Source: Evansella vedderi (GTDB lineage: Bacteria; Bacillota; Bacilli; Bacillales; Salisediminibacteriaceae). From it: a DNA stretch of 64,000 bases. Shown piece after piece: positions 1 through 8,734 of the stretch (the stretch's first letter is position 1; every line of letters starts with the position of its first letter). Below the pieces are notes generated by a model. It ran no database searches, was not told where the DNA came from, and was given only the letters and a program-made list of their open reading frames with translations. Both the position numbers and the translations under genes were made by a program. The stretch lies in contig NZ_JAUSUG010000021.1 in assembly GCF_030813435.1 (NCBI RefSeq), positions 47,918 through 111,917 on the forward strand, in the 5' to 3' direction.

Positions 1-130
1 CCATGGCCCTTTGTAAAGCTTTTAGGGACTCTTGATCATCAGTTTTACCCCATGATCCTCCAATAGCCCATGTGCCAAAACTCAGTTCACTGATCTTCAA
101 GTCTGTATTACCTAGTTGGCGATAGTTCAT
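1..130 (-). CDS. Aldo/keto reductase, N-terminal part only (runs off the window)
   Basis: The first 43 codons of a minus-strand gene are visible. The protein opens MNYRQLGNTDLKISELSFG and continues to a GTWAIGG segment, the usual first strand and loop of NADPH-dependent aldo/keto reductases of the YajO/IolS type. The catalytic Asp-Tyr-Lys-His residues lie outside the window, so the substrate cannot be inferred. Two ATG codons follow a GGAGG ribosome site. The one at 136 is only 3 nt from it, so the ATG at 130 (9 nt) is preferred, and it also gives the family-typical start. The family call is secure; the specific function is unknown. Confidence 0.85.
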   Translation of the reverse strand, partial: MNYRQLGNTDLKISELSFGTWAIGGSWGKTDDQESLKALQRAM

Positions 131-297
131 TTTCATTATCCTCCATTTATTGGTTAATTATTTGTACATTGAACTACTTTATGTATTACTGATTACATAC
201 TACCATAATGAACCGATCGTTTTTTAAAGAGAAATAAATTTTTTGACTAAAATGGGGAAAACGTAGTACATTAAGTGAACGAAAGAAGGTGCTCACG

Positions 298-489
298 GTG
301 AATGGACAACAACGTAAAAATATTTCCCCAGGAATGGAAGTTAATATTGTTCTTAAACAGGATCAACGAACAGGAAAGCTAACAAGGGGAATAGTGAAGG
401 ATATTTTAACAAAATCAAATACCCATCCCCATGGAATCAAAGTCCGACTGGAGGATGGACAGGTTGGAAGGGTGAAAGAGATACTATGA
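298..489 (+). CDS. ywbE: YwbE family protein (DUF2196)
   Basis: A small basic protein of 63 residues that matches B. subtilis YwbE almost end to end from memory: NGQ start, PGMEVNIVLKQDQRTGKLT, then HPHGIKVRLEDGQVGRV. Its function is not established; the compact beta-rich pattern suggests a small nucleic-acid- or ribosome-associated protein, which is inference. An in-frame GTG at 289 overlaps the AAGAAGGTG ribosome site, so the GTG at 298, about 7 nt downstream, is taken as the start and restores the family MNGQ terminus. The stop codon (487-489) sits inside the first unit of the tandem repeat array that follows. Confidence 0.85.
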   Translation: MNGQQRKNISPGMEVNIVLKQDQRTGKLTRGIVKDILTKSNTHPHGIKVRLEDGQVGRVKEIL

Positions 490-838
490 AACGCGAACTT
501 CTTTGAATGCTTCGCTCTCGCGTTTCATACTACCGTTTTGAAACGCCATTTCCCTTGTTCGCTTCGTTTTCACGTTTCATGAAGCCTTTATGAAACAGGT
601 AGTACTTGCTCTCATGCCTTTACCTGTCTCATGAACACTTTATGAAGCAGGTATTCCTTGCCCTCACCCCATTACCTGTCTCATGAATAGCTTTATGAAA
701 CAAGTATTACTCGCTGTATATACCTTACCTGTCTCATGAACACTTTATGAAACGGGTATACCTTACTCTTCCTTACGCGTCTCATAAAAGCTTCCATGAA
801 ACATTTTTTCCTCACTCAGATTCCCTTACCTACTTCAT
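486..838. repeat. Tandem array of seven ~52-bp imperfect palindromic units
   Basis: Units begin with ATGAAAC-like sequence at about 486, 538, 590, 642, 695, 747 and 796, a spacing of 49-53 and mostly 52 bp. Each unit is an imperfect inverted repeat: an ATGAAACAGGTA-like arm is answered about 20 nt later by TACCTGTCTCAT. Unit 1 has perfect arms (ATGAAACGCGA with TCGCGTTTCAT). Arms differ between units but stay complementary within a unit, so hairpin formation seems preserved. No protein is encoded. The array fills the gap between ywbE and the end of fdhD and may also end their transcripts. A related array lies at 46841-47030. Confidence 0.8.
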
Positions 839-849
839 AGAAATTACAT

Positions 850-1659
850 CTAGTCTCCCTTTAACTCCTTATCACATATAATCCTATCACTCCTACTATA
901 CACATTAAGTCTCTGCCCCCGAATAAAGCCAACAGCAGTAATTCCGAGGTCTTCAGCCAACTCGATAGCAAGGGTAGTGGGTGCTGACTTCGATAGCAAA
1001 ATACCGATGCCAATTTTTGAAACCTTCAACAAAACTTCAGATGATATCCGTCCGCTAAACACGATCACCTTATCCCGCACCCCTACTCCATTCATCAAGC
1101 AATAACCATAAATTTTATCCAAAGCATTATGCCTGCCAATGTCAGACCTTGAGATGACAATATCGTCTTTGGTGCATAACGCTGCATTGTGGAGGCACCC
1201 GGTTCTCTGATAATCATCAGAACCTTCCTGCATCTTTCGCATCAACTTAATGCACTGCTCAACGGAAATGGAGGAACATTTCACCACTGTTTTTGCTGTC
1301 TTCACGTCACTTTGAAAATAAAACTGGCGGCTTTTCCCACAGCATGAGCCAACAACCCGTTTTGTGGTAGCATCGCTCGTACTCAAACTAACTTTCTCCA
1401 GTTTCACATAGGCAAAACCTTTATCCTCATCGATCGTTATTTTCTGGATCTCTTTGTAAGTTCTGATCAATCCTTCCGCCGCTAAAAACCCGACGACAAG
1501 CTCCTCCAAGTGGGAAGGGGTGCAAAGCATTGTAGCAAATTCCTCTCCATTAATCACAATTGTTAGGGGAGCTTCTATTGCTACCACATCCTCCACTTCG
1601 AGGAATTCACCAATATCATATTTTACGATGGCTTGTTTCCTCATCACTGAGTTTTCCAT
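850..1659 (-). CDS. fdhD: Formate dehydrogenase accessory sulfurtransferase FdhD
   Basis: FdhD moves sulfur from a cysteine desulfurase (IscS in E. coli) to the molybdenum cofactor, giving the sulfido ligand that formate dehydrogenases need. The protein has the family pattern VVGSCCGKSRQFYF around residue 110, where the sulfur-carrying cysteines lie, and RSDIGRHNALDKIYG further on. An upstream in-frame TTG at 1695 is open but has no good ribosome site. The ATG at 1659 follows AAAGGAG by 9 nt and gives 269 residues, close to the B. subtilis length. It lies just downstream of its likely client, the molybdopterin oxidoreductase at 1701-4055, and is probably co-transcribed with it. Confidence 0.93.
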   Translation of the reverse strand: MENSVMRKQAIVKYDIGEFLEVEDVVAIEAPLTIVINGEEFATMLCTPSHLEELVVGFLAAEGLIRTYKEIQKITIDEDKGFAYVKLEKVSLSTSDATTKRVVGSCCGKSRQFYFQSDVKTAKTVVKCSSISVEQCIKLMRKMQEGSDDYQRTGCLHNAALCTKDDIVISRSDIGRHNALDKIYGYCLMNGVGVRDKVIVFSGRISSEVLLKVSKIGIGILLSKSAPTTLAIELAEDLGITAVGFIRGQRLNVYSRSDRIICDKELKGD

Positions 1660-1700
1660 GCTAGTAAACTCCTTTGTGTCTTCTATCATTTCCAATCCAT

Positions 1701-4055
1701 CTAACTAATCTCTGTCTCTAGTTCTTCGATTCGGCGCTCCACATATTTTGTATCCTTCTTTGCGTGGAAGGTGTCGGCCTTTTCCACTATTACTGCTGTA
1801 TTATATTCTGGGATGCCTGCATACTGTTCATAAATGCCTTTAGGGATAAGCACATTTCCTTCCGGCCAATAGACTTGAATATTACCACGCTTCGTATTCT
1901 CGAACTTGGCACGGCCGTGAAACACACCAAATTTGTTATAGACTACAACCCTTTCTCCTTCTAAAATCCGAAGCTCCCGGGCATCCTCCCGATGAATTAA
2001 CACATCATAGCGGTCCGCATTGTTCACTGGGTCTACCCCCTCGTAAATCATCGAATTAAACTGCTTGCCACGACGTGTAGTCACATAGAAATGGCCCTCT
2101 GGCTTCCGTAATTCTGGTATGACGATTGGGAGCAACTGGCCTTTGCCATCCTTCGTAGGGCAAACACCATCTTCACACAACCATGCTCCGCCCCATTGGA
2201 ATACGTCTCCTTTATTTTTCAAATGCTGAATACCGTCATAATTCACATTGGCTTTAGCAATTTCCTCCCGTACCTCCTGAACATCACGGAAATCAATCAA
2301 CTCTGCCGACTCAGGTTTTACCCGCTTCGCCAAATCCACATAAATCTCCCACTCGCTTCGTGCCTCTCCAACTCGAGGACCTTTAATTTCCGGGGAAAAA
2401 TAAACCATACGCTCCGTTGAAGTGGAGGTACCACCCCCAGGCTGCTCGTAGCGTGTCATGGCCGGTAAAACAATGACCTCTTCCCGGGCATCCAGCAGCG
2501 CCGATGTATTTAAAATAATATCCTGGTGCACTCGCAGATCCACATTCTCCAAGCATTCTTGAACAAAATCTGGGTTGGGCATCGTTTCCAAAAAGTTTCC
2601 TCCAGAAGTGTATAAAACCTTCAGTTTCCGTTCGTGCCCCTTCGGCAGCATGGCATTTTCCAAGGATACCCCTATAATATCCCCCTGCCAGTCAGGAATT
2701 GTAAATCCCCAAAGCTTCTCCAAACGCTTTTTATTCGCCGAATCAAAATCCCCTCCAGGCAAAACGAAAGGATCTGCCCCCATTTCCCCGGATCCTTGCA
2801 CCCCAGAGTGACCACGAATAGGCATGACACCACAATGCTTTCGCCCAAGGAATCCACGGAGCAACGCTAAATTAGCAACCTGTGAGATATTGTCCGTTCC
2901 AAAGCGATGCTGGGTTAAGCCCATGGACCAAACGAACACACCGCTTTTTGAACCAGCCAGTAACCGTGCAAACTCCAGCATCCTTGCCCTGGACAACCCG
3001 CTTGATTTCTCTAACGACTTCCAATCCTGCTGCTCCACGTGCCGCTTCAGCTTCTCAAAACCATTTGTATGTTCCCTAACAAACTCCCTATCAATGGCAG
3101 AACCAGACTCCTTCTTCTCCATCTCAAACCAATGCTTCATGACTCCATTCATAAAAGCAATGTCCCCACCGATATTCACCTGATACACATCATCTGCCAT
3201 CTTTGTCCCGAATAAAGCGCTTTCAGGAATAGACGGAATCCAATACTTATCCATGGAAGGCTCGTGGTAAGGATTGATGACAATTATTTTTGTACCCTTC
3301 CGTTTTGCTGCGTACATATATTTCGTAGATACAGGCTGGTTGTTTGCAACCACCGATCCCCAGAATACAAGAACATCCGTACCTATCCAGTCCTGGTAAT
3401 TACACGTTGACGCTCCTACCCCAATAGAACGCTTCAACGCTGTTTTACTTGGAGAATGACAAATTCGAGACACGTTATCAATATTGTTTGTTCCAAGAAA
3501 CCTAGAAACCTTCCCAGCCACATAATAAGACTCATTCGTGATTCCACGAGCCGTTAAAAAAAATGTCAGCTGCTTTGGCTTCACCCGCTTTATTTTTGCT
3601 GCAATACGATCCAACGCCTCATCCCACGAAATTCTTCTAAACTTTCTCTCCCCAGGTTTCCTCGACAATGGATAAGGGATCCTCCCAAGCTGCCTCAGCT
3701 GAGAGCTAGACAACGTCCTTAAATGAACGATATCCTGAAAGAGAACCTCATCCTTGATCGCCGACATCGTATTTAAGCGCAGCACATTCAAACGAGTCGT
3801 ACAAATATGCGTCCCCACAAGCGTCTGATCCCGCAACCCCGAAACACCTAAAGCACAGCCATCACAAACACCCTGCGTCAAAATCCTTGTCGCATAAGGC
3901 CAATTATCCTTGTTCTCCCACGCCACCTTCGCCGTATCCCGAATATGCTTCTGCTTCACCTTCCCTAAGCCAAAAGGAACCCAGCTCGCCCAAAGCCTCG
4001 GATCCGGCCACTTCGGTAACTTCATCGGTCCTTCATGCTTCGTCTTCCCCACCAC
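1701..4055 (-). CDS. FdhF/YdeP-family molybdopterin oxidoreductase (formate dehydrogenase alpha-like)
   Basis: A cytoplasmic molybdopterin-guanine-dinucleotide enzyme of about 784 residues. The N terminus has GVCDGCALG and THICTTR cysteines rather than the classical CxxCxxxC ferredoxin-like cluster, as in the E. coli YdeP group. Next come the Mo-binding domains, and a molybdopterin-dinucleotide-binding domain forms the last 120 or so residues. A NVSRICHSPS motif near residue 199 puts Cys where E. coli FdhF has selenocysteine (U-H-G-P). Neighbouring fdhD supports a sulfido-Mo enzyme, but formate as substrate is inferred; YdeP proteins are linked to acid stress. GTG codons at 4061, 4055 and 4052 compete; AGAAGGGG overlaps the first, so 4055 or 4052 is likelier. 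Confidence 0.85.
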   Translation of the reverse strand: MVGKTKHEGPMKLPKWPDPRLWASWVPFGLGKVKQKHIRDTAKVAWENKDNWPYATRILTQGVCDGCALGVSGLRDQTLVGTHICTTRLNVLRLNTMSAIKDEVLFQDIVHLRTLSSSQLRQLGRIPYPLSRKPGERKFRRISWDEALDRIAAKIKRVKPKQLTFFLTARGITNESYYVAGKVSRFLGTNNIDNVSRICHSPSKTALKRSIGVGASTCNYQDWIGTDVLVFWGSVVANNQPVSTKYMYAAKRKGTKIIVINPYHEPSMDKYWIPSIPESALFGTKMADDVYQVNIGGDIAFMNGVMKHWFEMEKKESGSAIDREFVREHTNGFEKLKRHVEQQDWKSLEKSSGLSRARMLEFARLLAGSKSGVFVWSMGLTQHRFGTDNISQVANLALLRGFLGRKHCGVMPIRGHSGVQGSGEMGADPFVLPGGDFDSANKKRLEKLWGFTIPDWQGDIIGVSLENAMLPKGHERKLKVLYTSGGNFLETMPNPDFVQECLENVDLRVHQDIILNTSALLDAREEVIVLPAMTRYEQPGGGTSTSTERMVYFSPEIKGPRVGEARSEWEIYVDLAKRVKPESAELIDFRDVQEVREEIAKANVNYDGIQHLKNKGDVFQWGGAWLCEDGVCPTKDGKGQLLPIVIPELRKPEGHFYVTTRRGKQFNSMIYEGVDPVNNADRYDVLIHREDARELRILEGERVVVYNKFGVFHGRAKFENTKRGNIQVYWPEGNVLIPKGIYEQYAGIPEYNTAVIVEKADTFHAKKDTKYVERRIEELETEIS

Positions 4056-4405
4056 AAACACCCCTTCTATTTACATCCAATGATTTTTATGTGAAAAAAT
4101 TCGAAAGGTTCTGTAAACTAAGAAGATTGAAAGATTATATCGCCCTTTTTCGCCATTTATACTATATATACAATGTTATATATTTATTATTATAGCATTA
4201 AGCACGATTGTCCTGCTTTTAATATGTTTTATAGAAGCTTAATTGTGTGCCGACCTGTTGAATAGTTAGAATTGCTGTGGAAAGGATGTAGGGAAGACTC
4301 ACTTTTTCCCTGATTTATGCAATGAACCCGGTCACCTGAACCGGGTTCATCTCACTTCGGTTAAAAACCGTTAGCATATAGGAGTAATTAAAGATATACG
4401 GAGTA
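4056..4405. other. Intergenic region with one hairpin
   Basis: AT-rich spacer upstream of the molybdopterin oxidoreductase and downstream of nothing on this strand except the HAD gene's upstream neighbour. The only clear structure is the inverted repeat at 4322-4350. It presumably contains the promoter of the oxidoreductase-fdhD pair, which I could not assign with confidence. Confidence 0.5.
4322..4350. repeat. Perfect 11-bp inverted repeat
   Basis: ATGAACCCGGT and ACCGGGTTCAT flank a short loop. No T-tract follows on either strand, so a classical intrinsic terminator is unlikely. The ACCCGG core recalls the palindromic elements of the thiamine operon (29.8-35.6 kb), but the similarity is confined to the core. 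Confidence 0.6.
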
Positions 4406-5161
4406 TTATTCTACAGCTTTAGATTTGTCTAATATAAACTTTTCTATAGCCCTGGCGACACCGTCATCATTATTAGAGCTGGTTACCCAATTGGCCGCGT
4501 CTTTTACCTTTTGTTGGGCGTTGCCCATGGCAACACCAACACCCGCTTCCTTTATCATGACTATATCATTAAGGCTGTCACCTACGGCCATAACGTTGTC
4601 CATCGTAATATCTAACCAATTACACACTTTTTCTAATGCGAACCCTTTATTAATTCCTGCAGCGTTAATTTCTAAATTGGTCGGACTAGAATTACTCACT
4701 TCTAAAGCCTCGTGCTTCGTTAGTAATTCAGTAACCTCCTTTTGAATTTTGGCATCCTCAAAATGAAAGCCGAACTTCAGCCAATTTTGGGATTGAATAT
4801 CTGTTGGAAAATCATCCCGCCAAACTTTTTCCGAAGAAATGGCCCAATATTGCGTGTTGTGCTTCATCTTTAAGTCCCAAAGCATTTCAATTAACTCAGC
4901 ATCAATTGGATTCTGGTCTATTAAGTTCCCTTGAGTATCCCAAATCTCACTGCCGTTTACTGTAACTAAATAGGAGTCTAGCTCCAGGGAATCTGCATAT
5001 TCCTTACAGGACAAAATAGACCTTCCCGTACTAAGTACAATATGTATTCCTTGCTCTTTGGCAACCTTGATGGCTTTGCGATTGGCTGGGGATACTTCGT
5101 GATTGTCCTTTAAAAGTGTTCCGTCCATATCCAAGGCGATCAATTTAATATCTTGCTCCAC
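4406..5161 (-). CDS. Cof-type HAD-IIB family sugar/nucleotide phosphatase
   Basis: A HAD-superfamily hydrolase of 251 residues. Motif I is LDMDGTLL near residue 10, with the nucleophilic and acid/base aspartates. Motif II is the Thr in LSTGRS. Motif III is the Lys in NKGFAL. Motif IV is GDSLNDIVMI near residue 190. The cap between motifs II and III is of the Cof (C2B) type. Such proteins dephosphorylate sugar phosphates, FMN or related metabolites in the cytoplasm, and the substrate cannot be read from sequence. The GTG start at 5161 follows GGGAGG by 8 nt. It is monocistronic, with a dispersed repeat upstream. Confidence 0.88.
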   Translation of the reverse strand: MEQDIKLIALDMDGTLLKDNHEVSPANRKAIKVAKEQGIHIVLSTGRSILSCKEYADSLELDSYLVTVNGSEIWDTQGNLIDQNPIDAELIEMLWDLKMKHNTQYWAISSEKVWRDDFPTDIQSQNWLKFGFHFEDAKIQKEVTELLTKHEALEVSNSSPTNLEINAAGINKGFALEKVCNWLDITMDNVMAVGDSLNDIVMIKEAGVGVAMGNAQQKVKDAANWVTSSNNDDGVARAIEKFILDKSKAVE

Positions 5162-5267
5162 TTTTATTACCTCCCAGTTTTATCTCTATGAGATATGGTT
5201 AGTATACCTTAATTTCCAATGAACTTTTAGTAATTAATCCATTACCATAAAGATTTTTACTAAAATT

Positions 5268-5400
5268 CTGTTGTTCATAATAAGGTTATCCCTCGAATTC
5301 GTTACAGTAATGTCACCGTCCTGGCTCCGTGGGCAACGCTTTAGCTTACTCGTGAAGTAAACACTCGCCGCTGGAATTATTGCTCTTCACTCATTCGAGC
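5268..5400. repeat. Dispersed intergenic repeat, family B, copy 1
   Basis: A segment containing CGAATTCGTTACAG, then TGGGCAACGCTTTAGCTTAC and GTAAACACTCGCCGCTGGA. The same order of blocks recurs at 59255-59408 and, with an internal expansion, at 48787-49012. More distant relatives sit at 10190-10385 and within 23256-23545. The rest of the 333-bp gap between the HAD gene and the kinase is AT-rich spacer plus a terminator. Confidence 0.7.
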
Positions 5401-5438
5401 TATATAAAAAATCAATTTATACTCAAAGTGCCTTCCTT

Positions 5439-5476
5439 AAAAAAACAGTATGATAATTAGTGGCTATCATACTGCT
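5439..5476 (-). terminator. Intrinsic terminator of the histidine kinase gene
   Basis: On the minus strand AGTATGATA and TATCATACT form a 9-bp stem followed by GTTTTTTTA, 20 nt after the kinase stop codon. Confidence 0.8.
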
Positions 5477-5494
5477 TTGTTCTCAATATTGAAC

Positions 5495-6721
5495 TTATAT
5501 AGGTAAGCTTACGTCGATTTTCGTGCCTACACCTTTCTTGCTAGTAATGTTCAATTCTCCTTTGTGCTCTCGGATGATATTCATGCTAATCATTAAGCCT
5601 AAACCCGTGCCATCATCTTTCGTAGTGTAAAACCTTTTACCTAGATTGTGCAGCATTTCCTCGGGAATACCATCACCTTGATCGATAAAGGAAATGATTA
5701 CATATTGATCAGACTTCTTCCTTATTTCAATTGTAATCTGACCTTCCTTTGACATGGCTTCGATGGCATTTTTGAGAAGGTTAAGGAAAACCTGCTTTAG
5801 TTTATTTTCTTCACAATTTACCAAAAGGTGTCTTATATCATCAGAGAATTTCGTTACAATTTGTATGTTATGTAAAATTGCCTGGGTATTGGCGATCGTT
5901 ACAACTGTATTTATTAGTGATAATAAATTCCTTGGTACATATTCATATTCCTTCGGTTTCGCTAACAATAGAAGTTCATTTACGATGAGATTAATTCTAT
6001 CTAGCTCAGACGCCATAATTTCTTTATACATTTTCGTAGAATGCCCATCATTATCAATTAGCTGGAGAAATCCCATAATACTCGTTAATGGATTTCGAAT
6101 TTCATGGGCTACTCCCGCTGCTAGCTCACCTATGACAGAAAGCTGTTCTGAATGGTGAAGTTTTTTCTCATTTTCTTTAAATTCCGTTATATCTTTAATT
6201 ACTACACTGTAGCCTTCTTGTTGGAGAAAGCTATTATAAAAATAATTTATTTTTACATCTTTCATTTGTCCTTGACAGGTTCGCAGCTTGCCAATGATCG
6301 TGCCTCCCTCGCTTTCATTGAGGTCGGATTTTTCTTCAGCCAAAAACATGTTTTTATCTATGGATGTAAAATCATAAAGGGAATTCCCTGTTATATCATC
6401 TTTTGACTCGGCCTCAAATAAATACAGACCCCGGTTATTAATATAATGGATTTTGTTCTTTTTTATAAATAGAACAGTAATGGGTAAATTTTCAATAAAA
6501 AGCTCATATTCCTTTTCTTTACACCTAGCCCTTTTCCTTTCCCATAGTAGATAAATTATACCTGTAAAAATTATTAAAGATAATAAGACAATTAAAAGAA
6601 CTGCCAGCAGGTTTAAATTTGAACTAAGGGCTATGACCAGCCAAAATAGAGTTGCTGCTAAAACTGTCATCACGAGAAAAAATTTAGGGTCAATCATTTT
6701 TATACCACTATTCTGTCCCAT
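5495..6721 (-). CDS. PAS-domain membrane sensor histidine kinase (orphan)
   Basis: A 408-residue kinase with two N-terminal membrane segments (about 12-33 and 37-60) and almost no extracellular loop. A cytoplasmic PAS domain follows (about 75-182), then HisKA with phospho-acceptor His206 in GVAHEIRNP, and an HATPase_c domain with N box (NLLKNAIEAM), G1 (DQGDGIPEE) and G2 (GTGLGLMIS). The layout resembles sporulation-type kinases such as KinB/KinE and NtrB-like kinases. No response regulator is adjacent, as is usual for phosphorelay kinases. The gene lies 118 bp downstream of a DUF2294 gene with a terminator hairpin between them. The signal is unknown; the near absence of an outside loop suggests sensing in the membrane or cytoplasm. 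Confidence 0.92.
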   Translation of the reverse strand: MGQNSGIKMIDPKFFLVMTVLAATLFWLVIALSSNLNLLAVLLIVLLSLIIFTGIIYLLWERKRARCKEKEYELFIENLPITVLFIKKNKIHYINNRGLYLFEAESKDDITGNSLYDFTSIDKNMFLAEEKSDLNESEGGTIIGKLRTCQGQMKDVKINYFYNSFLQQEGYSVVIKDITEFKENEKKLHHSEQLSVIGELAAGVAHEIRNPLTSIMGFLQLIDNDGHSTKMYKEIMASELDRINLIVNELLLLAKPKEYEYVPRNLLSLINTVVTIANTQAILHNIQIVTKFSDDIRHLLVNCEENKLKQVFLNLLKNAIEAMSKEGQITIEIRKKSDQYVIISFIDQGDGIPEEMLHNLGKRFYTTKDDGTGLGLMISMNIIREHKGELNITSKKGVGTKIDVSLPI

Positions 6722-6748
6722 AATTTACATCATCCTTTATCCACAATT

Positions 6749-6797
6749 AAAAAAAGCCTAATCAGACTACAAAATAAACGTAATCAGATCAGGCCAT
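6749..6797 (-). terminator. Terminator or attenuator between DUF2294 gene and kinase
   Basis: On the minus strand an imperfect stem (GGCCTGATC with GATTAGGC) is followed by seven T residues, and the kinase ATG lies only about 28 nt further on. It can terminate the DUF2294 transcript or attenuate kinase expression. Confidence 0.65.
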
Positions 6798-6839
6798 GTG
6801 TGACTTTTATCGCAGTGACTTTTCCACATCATTTACCTA

Positions 6840-7520
6840 TTACTTAAGTACGAAACAAATCATTGATTTATCCATTTTAAAATCCCAATCGATAAAAATA
6901 TCAAGGACATATGTATTAAATATATCATCGAAATTGCTTTGGTGATGAAAATAGCTTTTTTCTAAATTACCCTTTGTTAGTTTTAACTCTTCTTGGTAAC
7001 CGTTTTGAATCAATGCTTTTTCTATGGGAATTAGAATCCCAACCCTTTCCACTAGTACAATATGCGGTGAAAGGGGGTAAGTTTTAATTTTATCTGGTTC
7101 CTTTTGCACCATTGCAGTAATTCTTGCAACTTCTAGTTCCAAATCCTTTAAGCTAAAGGTTGGGCTATGTACAGGAGCACAAGTATCATCATCCAGTACC
7201 ATACAGATTACTCCAGAGTTATTTGGAAAATTCCAATCGTGAAAATACCCTTCCACGTTTACATCAAGGTCTACTTGAACAACACCCTTAATTTCCTCTA
7301 GTAAATGACCAATAATGACTTCCCGGGCATGATCTACATAGGAAATTTGCCCCTTTTTAATTAAAACTTCTTCCATTGGGGAAATAAACCCACGAATATA
7401 TAGAATTAGATATTTCTTACTCATTGTAGCTTGACATGATTCGGGACCCCTCCCAAATTTCTTCCTTAACAACTTACTTGTGTAACTGCTAATATGTTTC
7501 AGTTTATCCTGAATTTGCAT
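6840..7520 (-). CDS. DUF2294 (MpsC-like) double-domain protein
   Basis: About 226 residues made of two tandem DUF2294 modules. The first has KFGRGPESC, SPMEEVLI and a YFHDWNFPNNSGV end; the second ends IFIDWDFKMDKSMI. Pfam links this domain with MpsC, a partner name from the Staphylococcus aureus MpsABC cation/bicarbonate uptake system, but the biochemical role of the soluble protein is not established. No membrane segment is seen. The upstream ATG at 7568 has a weak ribosome site. The ATG at 7520 follows AGAAGTG and aligns with the paralog at 7730-8425, so it is preferred. The two paralogs and the kinase downstream share strand and spacing and may form one functional group. Confidence 0.8.
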   Translation of the reverse strand: MQIQDKLKHISSYTSKLLRKKFGRGPESCQATMSKKYLILYIRGFISPMEEVLIKKGQISYVDHAREVIIGHLLEEIKGVVQVDLDVNVEGYFHDWNFPNNSGVICMVLDDDTCAPVHSPTFSLKDLELEVARITAMVQKEPDKIKTYPLSPHIVLVERVGILIPIEKALIQNGYQEELKLTKGNLEKSYFHHQSNFDDIFNTYVLDIFIDWDFKMDKSMICFVLK

Positions 7521-7729
7521 GGAAACACTTCTTTCGAAAGGGGGGCCAATCGTTTTAATTATTGCCATTTATAACAATAATCTCTTTTATAATAGCATAG
7601 GAGTAGTGAACTATTAAAGAACTTTGGTGTTTCTGGCAAAAATATATTGGCATCCCTTGGTATTTTTGTTAATGCCTCCATATTAGTATTACTCTTTTTT
7701 CATTTTTTTAACATCTTTAGAACAATAAT

Positions 7730-8425
7730 TTATTTCAAATATAGGATTAAATAATTATTGTTAAGATCGTAATCCCAAACAAGAAACATATCGATAATTT
7801 CACGATCTAAGGAAAAAGAGAAATTACGTTTATGTTCTATGATACTATATTTTATTTCCACAAGGTGGTTATAAAGGAGTTCATAATGGCCTTGTCTAAA
7901 CAGTTCCTTTTCAATGGGTAATAAAATATCGTGACACTTTGCCATAATAAGATTATTATTTATTTTCCAAAGGTCAATTGATTGAGGTGTTTTATAAGTT
8001 TCTGAATAGCAGTTAAAAATACTTTCCTCTAAGTATTGATTTTTTAGACGATCTAGTTTCCCAGTCTGATTTGCTGTTTTTGTTTTTTTTGTAAACAATA
8101 TAAAACCTGAATTCGTATCATAATTCCAGTCGTGAAAAAAGCTATCGAACTCCAAGGATAACGTTTTTTTCATTTCTGGTTTAAATTTCTCAAATACCGA
8201 CTGTAAAATAATCGAACGAAACTTTAAAGCAAAGGATTTTTCCTTCTTAAATAGAAGGACCTCTTCTGCTGGAGTTGTAAATTGACGAAGGTTTACAAAC
8301 AACATGTTCTGATGCAATATGCTAAAACAAGAGTCTGGTCCCTTACCAAAGCTTTTCTTAAGTAACTTACTTAGCTGACTGCTAATATATATTAAATCTT
8401 CCTGATCTTTTTTCTCCTTTATCAT
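7730..8425 (-). CDS. DUF2294 (MpsC-like) double-domain protein, paralog
   Basis: A diverged paralog of the gene at 6840-7520 with the same two-module build: KSFGKGPDSC and TPAEEVLL in the first half, FFHDWNYDTNSGF at its end, and MFLVWDYDLNNNY at the C terminus. The start at 8425 is chosen because GGAGGG lies 10 nt upstream; the earlier ATG at 8449 lacks a site. It is more Lys/Phe-rich than its neighbour. The pair probably arose by duplication and then diverged strongly. Function is unknown beyond the family association with ion or bicarbonate uptake (MpsC naming), which may not apply to free-standing copies. Confidence 0.8.
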   Translation of the reverse strand: MIKEKKDQEDLIYISSQLSKLLKKSFGKGPDSCFSILHQNMLFVNLRQFTTPAEEVLLFKKEKSFALKFRSIILQSVFEKFKPEMKKTLSLEFDSFFHDWNYDTNSGFILFTKKTKTANQTGKLDRLKNQYLEESIFNCYSETYKTPQSIDLWKINNNLIMAKCHDILLPIEKELFRQGHYELLYNHLVEIKYSIIEHKRNFSFSLDREIIDMFLVWDYDLNNNYLILYLK

Positions 8426-8463
8426 TAAGCTAAATCCCTCCGAAAACATCCCTATCTCAATAT

Positions 8464-8503
8464 AATAAAAAAAGACCTAACTTCAATGTCCCTTGAAGTT
8501 AGG
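8464..8503 (-). terminator. Strong hairpin with T-tract just upstream of the DUF2294 paralog
   Basis: On the minus strand CCTAACTTCAA and TTGAAGTTAGG pair around a short loop and are followed by TCTTTTTTTATT. It lies about 270 nt after argH and only about 40 nt before the DUF2294 start, so it could end arginine read-through or attenuate the DUF2294 gene. Confidence 0.8.
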
Positions 8504-8734
8504 CCATGGATAAGACTCAATTAATAATAAACTGTTCTTCCATTTACCAATCCTAATATTATATCTTATTATAACTATGAAGCTCAAATTCAATTTTCTA
8601 AAATACTATATTAATATATTAATGACCGCTAGACATTAATCTATTAGAGTGTAACATATTTTGTATACAAAGACAATTGCGCAGGTAAAACATTACCCTT
8701 GTTTGTTTACAGTAAGATAAAACATATCTAATAA

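Noticed and set aside
486..838. Considered a CRISPR array
   Set aside because: Units are imperfect over their whole length, with no fixed repeat plus unique spacers, and no cas genes are near.
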